This document shows, in pieces, positions 37,464 to 49,313 of a stretch of DNA of 64,000 bases; the first letter of the stretch is position 1, and each line of letters begins with the position of its first letter. The stretch is from Guillardia theta CCMP2712. Its lineage: Eukaryota > Cryptophyceae > Pyrenomonadales > Geminigeraceae. Where the stretch lies: contig NW_005434629.1 of the NCBI RefSeq assembly GCF_000315625.1, positions 6,681-70,680 of the forward strand, in the 5' to 3' direction. A program made the position numbers and the translations under genes. Below the pieces are notes generated by a model. It did no database searches. It worked only from the letters and a program-made list of their open reading frames with translations, and had not been told where the DNA came from.

Positions 37464-39974
37464 ATGGCATCGGTGAATTCATTGGCCTCACAAGTTCAGG
37501 TAATTGTCTTCTGCTCCATGAGCAAACAATCTCGTCGCACTCGATCTCTTTGTGAAGTCGGTGCAGGCCATGTCGGAACAGGTGAACAACATATCCGCCA
37601 GTCTCCTAGCAGCGCAGGTAACGATGGTTTGAGTCTCCAACCCTGACCTCCTTCAGTTTGCCATCAAAAGCCAACGACAGCAGATTCAAGAACTCATTGC
37701 AGCACAGGTCAGACACCTTGCGTTGAATCTGCAAAATCCCTTGGTTCTGTGCTGAACAACTTAGACAGGCATCGAATTCAGTGATCATCACCAGCCTTCA
37801 AGCTGTACCTCTTCTCCCCCTTGCCCTTCCTCTCCTCACGGCCCATCACAGACATCATCCCATGGTGACAACGCGTGGATTCTTGGTGAGTGAGACAACA
37901 CGAGCAACCTGAGGTGTCGACTGAATTGGTCGCAGCCTCAACTGCGCTGGTAGTGATGATGACCATCCCCGGCCTCGCCTTGTTCTATGGTGGCCTTGCT
38001 CAGGTGACCGCACCTTGTCCTCTCCCACACATGACGTTGCGCTGGAAAGGCACCCAACGTCTTGTCGACAGTCATGCAGAGCTTCTCAATCATGTGCACC
38101 GTCAGCTTCCTCTGGTTCTCCTTCGGATATTCCTTGTGCTTCACTGCGGTAAGTCTTGCCCCCTCTGAAACCTCGGCACGATGTTGGCCGACCATGTCGA
38201 CCTCAGGGCGACGTCTTCTACGGCAACTCCTCCAACTTTTGGCTGCACGACATGACGTCCAAGAAGATGAGGAACGACTCGGAGAAGCTCTTCATGGTCT
38301 ACCAGATGACCTTTGCTGTCATCAGGTGCCTTGTCCTCTCCTCTTGCTTGCCCCTGACCCACCACGACTCCAGCGCCGCCATCATCTGCGGCTCCTTCGC
38401 CGAGAGGATGCGGTTCAGCGCTATGCTCATCTTCATCGCTATATGGCACATCCTGGTCTATTGCCCTGTCGCTCACTGGTCGTGGGGCCCGGGAGGGTTC
38501 TTGAACACCGCTGGATGCCTGGACTATGCAGGAGGAGACGTCGTACACGTGAGCGCGGGATTCTCGGGCCTTGTTGCTTCCATGCTCGTCGGCAAGCGCA
38601 GGGGCATCTCCCAGGGACAAGAGATCTCTCCTCATAACGCGCTCCTCGTCTTCCTCGGAGCTTCCCTGCTGGTGCGCAACATCCTACTCTCTCCTCTCCC
38701 TCCTCACGCGCTGCCAGTGGGTCGGCTGGTTTGGCTTCAACGCTGGCTCTGCCTTTGCCGCTGATCACATGGCCATCAACGCCATGGCGACCACGCAGAT
38801 GTCAGGTGGGGCTGGCATTCTGCTGGGCTCCTGCAAGCACCTCACAGCTGACGCAGGTGCATGCGGAGGGCTGGCATGGATGGCGGTCGAGTGGATCATG
38901 CGAAAGAGACCGACCGTTGTGGGGATAGTGAGGTGAAACTTACTGCCTTGACCTCCTGCCTTGACCTCCTGCCTTGACCTCTCCTGCCTTGACCTCTCCT
39001 GCCTTAACCTCCCCATCCTTGACTTCTCCGTTCTCAGCGGCTCTATCTGCGGGCTGGTGTGCATCACGCCGGGCTGTGGATACGTGGACCTAGCGGGAGC
39101 GGTTGCCATCGGGTTGATTGGAGGCATCACGGGCTTCTTCAGCATCCAGATGAAGCACATGTTTGTAAGTGACTGTGCTCTGACCCGCCATCCTCTGACC
39201 CGCCATCCTCTGACCCGCCATCCTCTGACCCGCCATCCTCTGACCCGCCATCCTCTGACCCGCCATCCTCTGACCCGCCATCCTCTGACCCGCCATCCTC
39301 TGACGCCTCTCAGGGCTTCGACGACGCTCTCGATGCCTTCGGTGTGCATGGCATCTGCGGAGTCGTCGGCTGTCTTGCCACCGGCCTGTTTGCGGACCAG
39401 GGAGTGACCAGAGACCCCAACGAGAACGGAGCCTTCTACGGCAAGCCCTCCCAGGTGGGACGGAGCTTGCACTGCTGCTGTACTTACATCCTCCCCCAGC
39501 TCTACATCCAGCTGTACGGTGTCGTCGTCGTGGTCGCCTACTGCTCCGTCATCAGCTTCCTGATCTTGAAGCTCCTCGACATCGTGAGGGAGCGCGCGGG
39601 CGCGGGCTGCTGCTCATCTTTCCTCAGGTCATGATTGCTGTCACTGGCACCGGAATCCGCTGCTCTCCCGAAGCCGAGAAGATCGGACTGGACATATCAG
39701 AGCACGGCGATTCGCTTATCAAGGAAACGCCTGTCTTCAGCCTGGGGCAGGTTCCTCTGCTGTTCCTGCGTCTCCTTGCCCCCTGCTCTCCCATGATTGC
39801 TGCCTGCTGCCTCTGAAATCATCCCAGATCAAGGTAGGAAACCAGCATGTCTTGCAAGCGGGATGGAACGAGAACACTTCGGTCGTGCCTGTCAGCACCT
39901 CCATCACCCGCGTCCAGGTGTCAGACCCAGTCCACCTGGAGGACAAGGTCCATCCTTTCCAGCAGGACGAGTGA
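37464..39974 (+). CDS. Ammonium transporter (AMT/MEP/Rh family)
   Basis: Exons: 37464-37499, 37567-37617, 37657-37707, 37852-37885, 37936-38003, 38050-38148, 38207-38325, 38374-38671, 38718-38932, 39038-39164, 39314-39454, 39500-39583, 39628-39750, 39828-39974; 530 residues, all in frame. Plasma-membrane channel conducting ammonium/ammonia. Family marks: GDNAWILASTALVVMMTIPG with LALFYGGL in helix 1, VLSTVMQSF, HWSWGPGGFLNTAGCLDYAG with GDVVHVSAG carrying the first pore His, WVGWFGFNAGSA, and FGVHGICGVVG carrying the second pore His. Length is normal for plant and algal AMTs. Odd: about 50 residues before helix 1 form two Gln-rich, heptad-like segments, each encoded by a 51-nt exon. The cytosolic tail after the last helix (VMIAVTGTGIRC and following) is of usual length. 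Confidence 0.95.
38942..39005. repeat. Intronic minisatellite, about 13-15 bp unit
   Basis: About five copies of a CTGCCTTGACCTC-like unit inside AMT intron 38933-39037. Confidence 0.85.
39181..39300. repeat. Intronic minisatellite, eight identical 15-bp units
   Basis: Eight perfect tandem copies of TGACCCGCCATCCTC fill AMT intron 39165-39313. The identity of the copies implies recent expansion or ongoing homogenisation. Confidence 0.95.
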
Positions 39975-40279
39975 GGAAGAGCCGCAGCGGTGATGCGGTA
40001 GGAGTAAGCAGATGTTAAGACGAGTCGTGACAACGTTTTTATCCTATGAAGATCTAGATTTCAGAGCACAGTACCTTCACTTCCTGCTCCTCCTCCCCTT
40101 GCCTCTCTCCCTGCTCTCTCCCTCTCTCCCTCTCTCCCTCTCTCCCTCTCTCCCTCTCTCCCTCTCTCCCTCCTCCTCGCTCTCTCCGATTCACTCTACC
40201 GCATCATCTCATTTCGCAAACAAGTTTCCAAGAACACAGCCCGCCTCGGGACTCCTGACCTTGTTTGTGGGGCGTGGCA
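39975..40279. other. Intergenic region with CTCTCC microsatellite
   Basis: Short gap after the AMT gene, dominated by CCTCTCC repeats at about 40097-40175. No gene seen. Confidence 0.6.
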
Positions 40280-41653
40280 ATGGCTAACCAGGTAGGGAGG
40301 GGGAGAGGGGAGGGGAGGGGAGGGGAGGGGAGGGGAGGGGAGGGGAGGGGAGGGGAGGGGAAGGGAGCTCTGCTTATCACCCTCTCCCCTCGCAATATCT
40401 GTGAGCTTGCTGGTGTTCCTCGCGTTTGCGTCGACTACACTCATTTCATCTGTTTATAAGTCCTAATCTTGTGATCTTTCTTTCTCTCTCCTCACAGGTG
40501 TTCTTGCTGTCTTCCATCTTGATGGTGAGTTCCATGGCCAAGTAGCAAGTCCAACTTGATCTTCGTTCCCTCACCTCCATGGCGGCACATATGACAAGAT
40601 ACTCCCAGGCATCCTCCTGCATGGCGTTTCTCCACCCTCCTCCCATGTTGGCGGCAAAGCGTAGATCCATGCCCATAGACTAGCACGTATTCACTTGATT
40701 TGGATCAGGTCTTGGCGTCCTCTCCTCTCCTCGCATCTCAGGTGCTCTTCTTGCTGCCATCAGCATAGTGACGAGGAGTCAGGGGACTCCGCAGTCTCCG
40801 CCTGCCGGCATGGTCGACTTGCGCGACGAGCGTGTGAGCCTTGGCTTCTGACTCCTCTACCTTGCAGCCAGGACGATGCTGAGGATGCAAGGGGGGTCCG
40901 ACAACAGGTACAACCTGCCCTGCCCTGTCCTACTTTGACTTGTGATCTTGTTGCTCAGTTGCACATCAAAGCCCGGCAAGGTTCTCTTTAGCTTCGAGGT
41001 CCGTCAGCTCCCCCTCCAACCCCCTCTTCCTACTCTCCAACCTCTCACAGCCATCCAGGAGGCCCGCAAGTACGCACGGTCCTTTGGGTTTTCAAGTAGG
41101 GAGGAGTTCGAGGAGTATGGCTGCGCTGGAGCATACAGGTTCCTCCCACGCCGAAGTTCGCAGCTCAATGCTCGTCCCAGGCTCCCGAAGCGCCCGGACC
41201 TTGTCTACCCCAAGGAATGGAAGGGATGGGACGACTGGCTCGGGACTATGCTGCCTTTTTCTGGTGAGCTCAAGCTGGGGATGAAGGTCAGCTCATGCAC
41301 AGCTGGTAGAGGCTCGAGAGCGAGCTCGTATGTCCGGCATCCAGTCAGAGGAGGAGTGGCGAGCGAGAGTGCAGGAAGGACCCGGTCGTGTTGCTACTCC
41401 CCTCGATCCCTCCTCTGCCCTCTCCTTTACCTGGGCTCCCTGCTTCCCTTCCCTTCCTCCTGCGTCTCCACTACCCCCTCTTCTGGTCTCTTCGCCTGAC
41501 TGCTATCTTCAGATGCATGGCTGGACGCGAGGATTCCGGTCAAGCCAGATAGCTTCCCGCCGTATGCAGAAGACTGGAAGGGTGAGGGGAGGAGTACTTG
41601 ACTTGAACTGAGACGATCTGCTAGGATGGAAGGACTGGCTGGGTGTGGATTAG
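40280..41653 (+). CDS. GWxDWLG-repeat (integrase-repeat-like) small protein
   Basis: Proposed exons: 40280-40291, 40498-40524, 40764-40831, 40868-40907, 40959-40980, 41051-41138, 41181-41263, 41292-41384, 41513-41581, 41625-41653; 176 residues, all in frame. From exon 5 onward it is well supported: two modules, each an Ala/Arg helix (EARKYARSFGFSSREEFEEY; EARERARMSGIQSEEEW) followed by a Pro/Asp/Tyr segment and the box WKGWDDWLG or WKGWKDWLG. Such repeats occur in many algal proteins of unknown role and have been called phage-integrase repeat units. No catalytic domain is visible. The first three exons are tentative and would give MANQ followed by a hydrophobic stretch. The gene is broken into very small exons. 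Confidence 0.65.
40292..40362. repeat. GGGGA pentanucleotide repeat
   Basis: About 11 near-perfect GGGGA units at the start of the first intron of the GWxDWLG-repeat gene model. Confidence 0.85.
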
Positions 41654-41849
41654 CTTTGAGAACAGAGTCGTAGGAAGAAGCAATGTGTAGGAGCATGGAG
41701 ATAAACTTCCCAGAGATAGAAGCAAATGAAATGAGGAACGAGATCATATCGGCTCCAGGGACCTCACAAACTCTAATAATTTACTTCGAATGCTTCAAGT
41801 TTATCCACAGGCCTGCAAAGGCTCGAGCGAGGCAGCGAAAAATCTTCTC

Positions 41850-44128
41850 TTATACAAGGTCAGCGAGGTTCATTGGCATTTCATCAATCTGCGTCGAATA
41901 ATACTGCAACAGCGCCACGTCAGCACGACCTCAGGGGTTCACATGTAGAGAGAGGTTTCAGCCGACCTGCTCAATATCACGAAGAATGCGGATGTCGTCA
42001 GCCTTGACGAAGTTGATGGCCACACCCTTCCTTCCGTAGCTGCAACCGACTTGAGACGCACCAAGAACAAGGACGAGGACTCACCGGCCAGAGCGACCGA
42101 TGCGATGAATGTACAGCTCACGATTGTTGGGAAGGTCATAGTTGATGACTAGCGAAACCTGCAGGAGGTGAGCCAAGCGGATTGCGCAAGCTGGTCTGTG
42201 CCTACCTGAGAAACATCCAACCCACGAGCCCACACGTCGGTGGTGATGAGAACTCTGATGACCAGTCAGGGGCTGGAAACTTGAGAACAAGATGCAAACC
42301 TTGAGGAGCCCCCACGGAATTCGCCCATGATAGCTGCAAAGAAACAAGCTCGTCTCAGCACTTCAAGCAGCACGTTCGAGAGGAGTCAACCGTCACGATC
42401 GTTCTGCGGCATGTCTCCGTGCATGGATGAGACGGTGAAGTTGGCCTGCCGGGGTTGACAGTCACAGTCAAGACATTTAAAGCATTTACACACCTCTCTC
42501 ATCTTGTCGGTCAACCAGTCCACTTTCCTCTTCGTGTTACAGAAAATGACAGCCTGCAGCCGCAAGTCAGCAAACCCCTCGAGCTCGTCGAGTTGTCAGC
42601 ACTTGAGTGATGGTGAGCGTGTCGTAAAGGTCGCACAAGGTGTCGAACTTCCACTCTTCACGTTCGACGGCTGCAGCATCACAACCGTCAGGTCCACTGT
42701 AGCGTGAAACGAGATGATTCATAACCGACGAAGAATTGTTTGATTCCCTCCAGAGTCAACTCATCGCGCTTCACCAGGATGCGGACCTAATGGGATCCTC
42801 AGCTACAAGCCGCACCCAGCGCTCCCAACGCTCTTACCGGGTCCGTCATGAACTTTGCGTCATTTCCAGAACTTCTCGAGGGAGAGTGGCAGAGATGAGA
42901 AGAACCTGGTGGGTGGAGAAGGTGAGATCCGACCGTGTTGAGGAACGAGAGGGACCTGAATCTGAGGAGGTAGATATCGATACACATCGTAGATTTGCTC
43001 TTTGAATCCTTGATTCAACATCTCATCTGCCTTTGTTCAGGTGGTAAGCACACGCGTGATCAACTGTAGAGTAGAGCCCTTACTTCGTCAAGCACCAGAG
43101 TCTTGATGTTCCTGGAATGTCATGTCAAACAGGCAATGAAGAGCAGGCATATGAACCTTGTTCTGAGATTTCGACGTCTAATCATGTCAAACACACGACC
43201 TGAGCATCACTTGTCATGCAACGGCCACACAGAATGGCTAATGAAAGTTCACCGGGTGTTCCGGAAACAATGTGTACGCCGTAGTCCAGCTTTCTAATAT
43301 CCTCTCCAACACTGCATTGTACGGTAAGCCGCGGCAAGTGATCCATCCATTCAATTCCAACACACCTCTTTCCACCAATGCAAGCGTGCGCCTGGATCTG
43401 CATGTAATCTCCTATCGCCAGAATAACCTTTTGGGTTTGCGTGGCGAGCTCTCTGTTTTCTTTCTCGTCAAATGACGCAATCGAGCGAGAGGAAACAAGC
43501 TGCACCTCGTCGGATTCATGATCAAAACTTGAATTTCACGCAGAGTTGTGTCGACAAGCTGATATTTCGGAGATCATCCAACGGCACCCTCTACCCTTCA
43601 TACTCTCTCACCTGCAGGGCTGCGATAGACAACATAGCAGTCTTTCCGGTACCAGATTGAGACTGGGCAATCACATCGCGGCCCTGCCTCCATGTCACTT
43701 GAATGCATTGGAACTCATCCTGCAACACACTCCTCCTTCCTTTCCTTCAATGTTTCACCCCTCGTTTTCCTTTTGCCTCTTCGCCTCCCACCCCCCTTCA
43801 AGACATCGTTCATTGCTCACCTGAGACATGGGCACAATTGCACGTTGCTGAATAGCCGAAGGCTTTTCAAAGCCTGGAAAGAACAGGGGTAAGCTAACAC
43901 AAAACGGATGGACATATCTGGCTGTACGAGGCAACATGCATCACAACAAACCCCTCTACATTTCCCATGATGGAGCTTTCGACTTACCATATGCATAGAT
44001 GCCTCTAAGGAGGTCGTCCTTGAGCTGCATCGTGTGTTTACTAAACGTTCAGAACCACAGAGAGGTCACACCTTCAGACCATCGAAGGTGTTGATGACCT
44101 TGACTCCCTTGGAAGTCTCAAAGTCGGC
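41850..44128 (-). CDS. DEAD-box RNA helicase, eIF4A-III type, with apparent frameshift
   Basis: ATP-dependent RNA helicase, closest by motif to the exon-junction-complex helicase eIF4A-III. The first sure exon begins at 44128 ([18 protein letters not shown]); the start codon is unresolved upstream. Visible in order through many small exons: [18 protein letters not shown] (Q motif), SQSGTGKTA (motif I), PTRELATQ (Ia), VSGTPGRV (Ib), LVLDEADEML (DEAD box, split by an intron), LLISATLP (motif III), [25 protein letters not shown] and [13 protein letters not shown] (motifs IV-VI), ending in DEMPMN and a stop at 41850-41852. Around 42853-42862 one base appears to be missing: the frame carrying [11 protein letters not shown] meets a stop, while the next base frame gives AKFMTDP as expected. 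Sequencing error is likelier than a dead gene, because everything downstream is conserved. Confidence 0.9.
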
Positions 44129-46125
44129 CTGTTGGGTATGATGGTTAATTTCCTGAGCAACGCTGTATATCGAGACATTTTCGAGACATTTACATAGATG
44201 ATTTGATAACGAGCTGCATACAGATAAAGATCCGTTTCTCGTTTTCGCAAACACCACGCAACAATTTAGAACACGAAAAATCTCTCATTCGCAGAACATC
44301 GCAGTTACATTCCATCGCACAAATGCTTTCCAAACATACGAGCATACAGATTCAATCAGCATCTTGTCTTTATCTAAGAAAAAACACAACGAAATTGAGT
44401 GCTCAATCATTACAACCAGCCTCATGTCTCTGCCTCTCAATCAGTCTCACTATCCCAACCCTTGCCCCTCCGCCACCATATACTCGATTCCATTCCTGTG
44501 CTTTTCTCTTTCGAAACCCGATCTTTCTTCATCTACCCGTCTGCTTATTTGTCTTCCTATCTTTTCAATCATTGATGGTATCATCTAGTTCAACTCCATC
44601 GCATGTCGCTTACCTCCTCTGCCTCCAGCAGCCTCTCCTCATCCGCCTTCGACATCGTCGGCTCGAGCGGCGGCTATACTACCCCTACCCCCTCTTTCTC
44701 GACATATTACCACTGGTTCTCCGCTGTACCCCAAAGAGATCCCACCTCCACCCCCAAGTATCTGGCACACTACCCCATAATGTCTTCTTGTTCTTATTGA
44801 CCCCACCCACCCCACATGAAGTACCACCCCCTTTTGTCTCAGCTAGCATTCCATCATACCACCCCCATGTCCATGATCACCCTGCGATACACCCCATTTC
44901 AACCACCCCTCATTTTGAGAGTACCTACCCTCATATTTGATATTGATGGTACCCACCCTTCAGTAAATACACAGCTCTCTTTTACCTATATATGCCCCAC
45001 CCCTGTCGCAAACTGGTACCCACCCATTTCCCTTACCCACCCACCCCGAATTTGCAAGGTCTCCTTCCATGTAGGGAAGGAGACCAAAATTCTTGGCCAA
45101 TGCCCAAATTGGTTGTTTGATTCAACTATTGATATGTACATTTGAAAATTTAGAATAGAATGTTTAATTGAAAAAGAGATTTGATGCAATTTAGACCCCT
45201 GCCATGATCACAAGACGAAATTTCATCGGAAAGTTTCAAATCTAGAGGCAATTTTGGACACCATTTTGTAACATTTCAAATGGAATTTCGTCGAATTTCG
45301 GCCGGCGTAATCACGGCGCAGCTTACCTCACCGTGAGTCACCGGCACTGACTCAGTGAAGTCAGCAGCCGGGCCCCGGGCCCTCACACTGGACGCTGCGA
45401 CCACCGTGCCACCGTGACACAGTAAAAGTTCAGTCAACTTGCAACTTAGTGACAGCCGCTGAGCCCGCCGGGCCGGGCGGCCCGCCGGCCTGCTGGCCCG
45501 GACCGACCGGGGGCCGGCGCCGGGCGCCGGGGGTCGGAACTTCAAATCAAAAGTTTCAATGACATCATATTAAATGGCAAACGACTGGCGAAAGCTCAGT
45601 GGGGCCGAGCGAGGCCAGTTCAACGGTTGCCATGTCGGATTGCCGACTCTCGGCCCGTCAGTGTTGAAGGCTCTAAGTCAGGCCTCCGGTTGAAACTGAA
45701 CGGGTGGCGCAGCCCGGGTCCGGCCGCGGGGTGGCATGCCGAACTTCCGACTCATGATGATTGCCTAGCCGCCTTGACAGCATCAAAAGTTTCGTCATGC
45801 TGCAACTACCGGGTAGGACAGCCTGATAGCGGGCCAGGCCGTGATCGCCGATGCCAGGACGGTCACAGCCAGGTGGCACCGTGCAACTTGAATCTCTGAC
45901 GGCGGCCCCCGCCTCGTCGAGGGTGACTCAGACGTTTCACTTTCTCCAGTCGGAACGTTTGTCCATGCAAGGCCTGAAGTTCAGCGGGTCAGAAAGGAAT
46001 TGTGTTAATCGCATGCCAGTCTCACCCAACAGGCTGGCAGGAAACTGCCTGCTGAAGCCACGTGAACGCATCTACAACACTTGAATAGAACTTCAGTCCT
46101 CCAATAACCAACACAACACGGAGTC
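44129..46125. other. Intergenic region: C-rich tract and GC-rich island
   Basis: Up to about 44600 may include the unresolved 5' exon of the helicase. 44670-45060 is a tract with ACCCC words every 20-40 bases; 45060-45290 is AT-rich; 45340-45900 is a GGCC/CCGG-rich island. No convincing coding sequence. Confidence 0.5.
45340..45900. repeat. GGCC/CCGG-rich island 3
   Basis: GC-rich patch with CCGGGCCCCGGGCCC-type palindromes and GACTCAGTGA/TCAGTCAACT words, preceded by AT-rich DNA. Similar in make-up and setting to the islands at 24.7, 36.2 and 55.1 kb. Confidence 0.45.
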
Positions 46126-47012
46126 CTACCCTCCAGAGCCTGTCGGCTGCTGCTGATCCTTCTTGAGCTGCTGTCTTGTGACCTAGGAACTTGTCAAAGA
46201 AAGAGCAGAATCGAACAGGTATCTACCGTTCCATTTTGATAGCTCATTTCATACACGTTGTTGCCGTCGATTAAACGTCCTGACATAGAATTGTGAACAA
46301 ACAGAATGGGGGATAGCACACGCGTGAGCTTTACCTTCTCCATGAGGACGATCTTCAGCCCACATTCCGTCGTAGATCTTCCCCGTGCTGTCAGGATAGA
46401 CGAATCTGTGAGCATGACGCAGGCGATCATCGCAGACTCTTCACCTGTACGTGTATCTTCCTTTGCCGTGCATACGATCCGCCTGCCACTCGCCCTCATA
46501 GCATTCTCCCTGGAATAAGCCAAATTATCCAGAACTTCATGTTATCGTTTGACATGATCATCAGAACCTTGGCATATTTATACTTTCCAGATCCCTCACG
46601 ACGGCCAAACCTGATGGCCAATATCAAGGTATATATCATCTTCATGTGTTCATTGCACCTGAATTCTCCTTCATAAACGTCACCATCCGGGTAGGAATAA
46701 CAGCCCTTTCCATGCCCTTCAATCCAGTGTCAGGATCTCATCACATGGTGCTCTCCATTAATCTCACGCTTGTCGTCTGAAAAATCTCCTACGTACTTTC
46801 CACCCCCGGCATAGATATATGTTCCTGCAAATAATTGTGACAAGTTGTTCTGATATTTTCCATCACTCACCATGCCCATGCTTCCGTCCTCCCTTCCAAT
46901 GCCCTTCATATCTTGCGACGTCCCGGTTAGGGTCCATCCCTCATTTATGAAACACAGAGTACCTCGAACCACTAGGATAATTGTGTACATGGAAGCCGTC
47001 AGGATACATGAT
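46126..47012 (-). CDS. MORN-repeat protein (5' end unresolved)
   Basis: Several small exons read on the minus strand to TAG at 46126-46128. Successive MORN units are visible: RYEGHWKGGRKHGHGTY, KYVGDFSDDKREINGEH, GHGKGCYSYPDGDVYEGEF, RREGSGKYKYAKGECYEGEW, RMHGKGRYTY, KIYDGMWAEDRPHGEG, and a partial unit. The tail is TRQQLKKDQQQPTGSGG. MORN repeats (Tyr-Glu-Gly-x-Trp pattern) form beta-hairpin rods that bind membranes or scaffold proteins, often in flagellar and cortical proteins. An exon beginning at 47012 carries MYPDGFHVHNYPSG; I could not find the start codon beyond it. One junction near 46735 is uncertain in phase. No other domain is visible in the traced part. Confidence 0.75.
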
Positions 47013-49313
47013 CTGCCTAAATCTTCAAAGTCAGCAGTTTAACAACGCGAATGACTTTCGCTAGTGCTGTGTCTCATGGAAACCGGATTCCGGCAAAGAG
47101 CGAAGGCAGAAAATAACAAGAACGACACAAACAAACCAAGTAAAACATGTGATGTTCCAGAAATGAGATATTGGCTACTATATTCTCTTGAAACGTTCCA
47201 AAGTTCTATGACTTCGTACATTGAAGCGGATTTGTTGCTCGATGAAAAAGTGAGGAAAGGAAAACAGCAACGCGCATGACAATCGGAATGGAAAACATCT
47301 TCCTAACAATGGAAAGACATTCAAGTAAAGAAATGCGAAACGAGTTGGCAGTTTCAGAGCACAGCCAACTATACCATGGTTCAGCACATGGCCAGTCATC
47401 ATTTGGATGGGGAAATCAAAATGACCTCGTCCAAACAAAAACGAACACCAACGATCTTTCCCGTAATGATAGCATGCAGCAGGATTAAGGATCAAGACCG
47501 ATATGAAGAACGAGGTCTATCTTCATGCGAGGTTAAACCGCGTAATGAACGACTCGACTGGGAGGGGAGAGCAAGATCGGAGGTGAGGTTCGACGAAGAA
47601 AGATCAAAGGATCGGAGCAAACAATTCGATAGCGTAACATTCAAAGGTGGAAACGGAGTGTGCTAGGGAGAGATTGAAGGTATTTGAAGAGGAGTAGAAG
47701 CAGGTTCTGCATAGCACGCAGCTGAATTGCGAAGAGTTAGCAACGCAGCATTGTGGCATCAAATGCGTCGTAGCTTCGGCTTACGATTTTTTCGGAAAGG
47801 AGTATCGATGTCTTGAAATCATAAACAATCTTAAAACAATTTATCATAATTCGAAAATTTAACTATGATTTCATTATTATCCGAAAAAATCAGGCCAGTT
47901 CTTGAAAGTTTGTCAAACCAGCCAAAACGGAGTATGAGGGGTAGGGTGTTGTTGACAGAGGTGGAAAGCATCGACAGGGGTGGGTAGGAGGATATGGGAG
48001 GAAATACGGGGTAGCAAAAGGTGGAGAGCAGCAAGGTTGGGATAAAGGAGGGGTAGTCATCAAGAGTTTCTGGTCGCTGAAGGGGGTCATCACAAGGCCC
48101 GGCAGGGGTACTTGAAGAGGGGTTGATCTCTGACTACCGGTGGCGTTAGTACTGTTTGAAGAACAGGGTAGGGGTGGTAATTCAAAAGTTTGAGGTGGGT
48201 AGTCAAAATCCGAAACTCATACCTGGTATGGCTCCATGATCAGGGGTGGGTGGTATAAAGAAAACTCACTACGATAATATAATAATTGGGTACCGGTGGG
48301 GCGACATCGCTTTTGTTGTGGGGGTAGGGGTACTATTATAGGGATTGTAAAGCCAACCTCTGGTCATAGAGAGTTTTCGGAAATGAACATGACATTTCCC
48401 ACTTTAACACAAAATATGAAATCAAACGGTAAAATTTGGTAGACAACTTCGGAATGTGTAAACTTTGCATCACATATTTTGCCGCACAAATCACTACTTT
48501 GCTGATTTGACACCGGTGGTCATCGCAAGGGATGGGGTACTATTGCTCTCCGACCCATCAGCCCACCGGGGTACCTCCGATTGACCTTTAGAAGCATAGC
48601 AAATTGAACTAAGGGGAAGGGGTGTGCAGATGGAATGACGATCAGATGGGGTAGGGTGATGAAAGCACTCCCAGTCGTGGGGTAGGGTACTGAAGATATC
48701 TCTTCTACAAAATAAAGGGGGAGGGGTGCGGTATTGCTGTCTTTGAGCACATCGAAATTGAAGTTGAATTGAATCGTTAATATTTCAAAAACAAGAACAC
48801 TCAATTTGAACAAGCCTTGCTATGCACTCCTCCAGCCTCAAAAAATGCCTTTGTTGGGAGGAGGCAGGGGGGGAGGCGGCAGGAGAGTCGGAACTAGTTC
48901 ACGAGCATAACATGAAGACGCCCTTGTGAACTTCTACCACGTTGGCACTTTCAGTCGTGGTTACTTTCGATGACGAGTCAACCCGATAATTGTTGCTGTA
49001 AATATCTCCTAGGGAAGGCTTGAAGGTTCTTGACCTTGTAGACGATCAGATGAAAGGGAAGAAGGAAACAGTGCTTGTATGAACCCCCCTAAAATGATGC
49101 GAGCTTACCTGTGTGAATTTGAGCCAATGCAGCTTGCCATCCATGAGGAACTGATGTTTGGTTGTGAAGGCGTCCAATCCCGAGCTTCCGTATGTTCGGC
49201 GGAGAACTCCTTTGTGGTTCTTGCATGTCAGCGAGGAGCTGACGGACGGACTCTGCTTCTCATCTATCAATCTCCTTTGCTCAAGGAGTGCTGGAAGTCA
49301 ACCACACGGGAGG
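47013..49313. other. Intergenic region with long GGGGT tract
   Basis: 47013-47900 may contain the missing 5' exon of the MORN gene, but I found no clear one. 47930-48760 is dense in GGGGT, GGGTA and GGGGTAGGG words, the reverse complement of the ACCCC tracts elsewhere. The remainder shows no coding signal. Confidence 0.5.
47930..48760. repeat. G-rich tract with GGGGTAGGG-type words
   Basis: Over 800 bases in which clusters of three to five G recur every 20-45 bases, many followed by TA or TGG. It looks like the reverse complement of the tracts at 31.5, 35.8 and 44.8 kb. Such spacing could form G-quadruplexes, or it may be a decayed repeat. Confidence 0.45.

Noticed and set aside
44203-45145. 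Long plus-strand ORFs rich in Pro, Ser, Thr and His
   Set aside because: They follow the ACCCC tract; no conserved segment and no matching splice signals.
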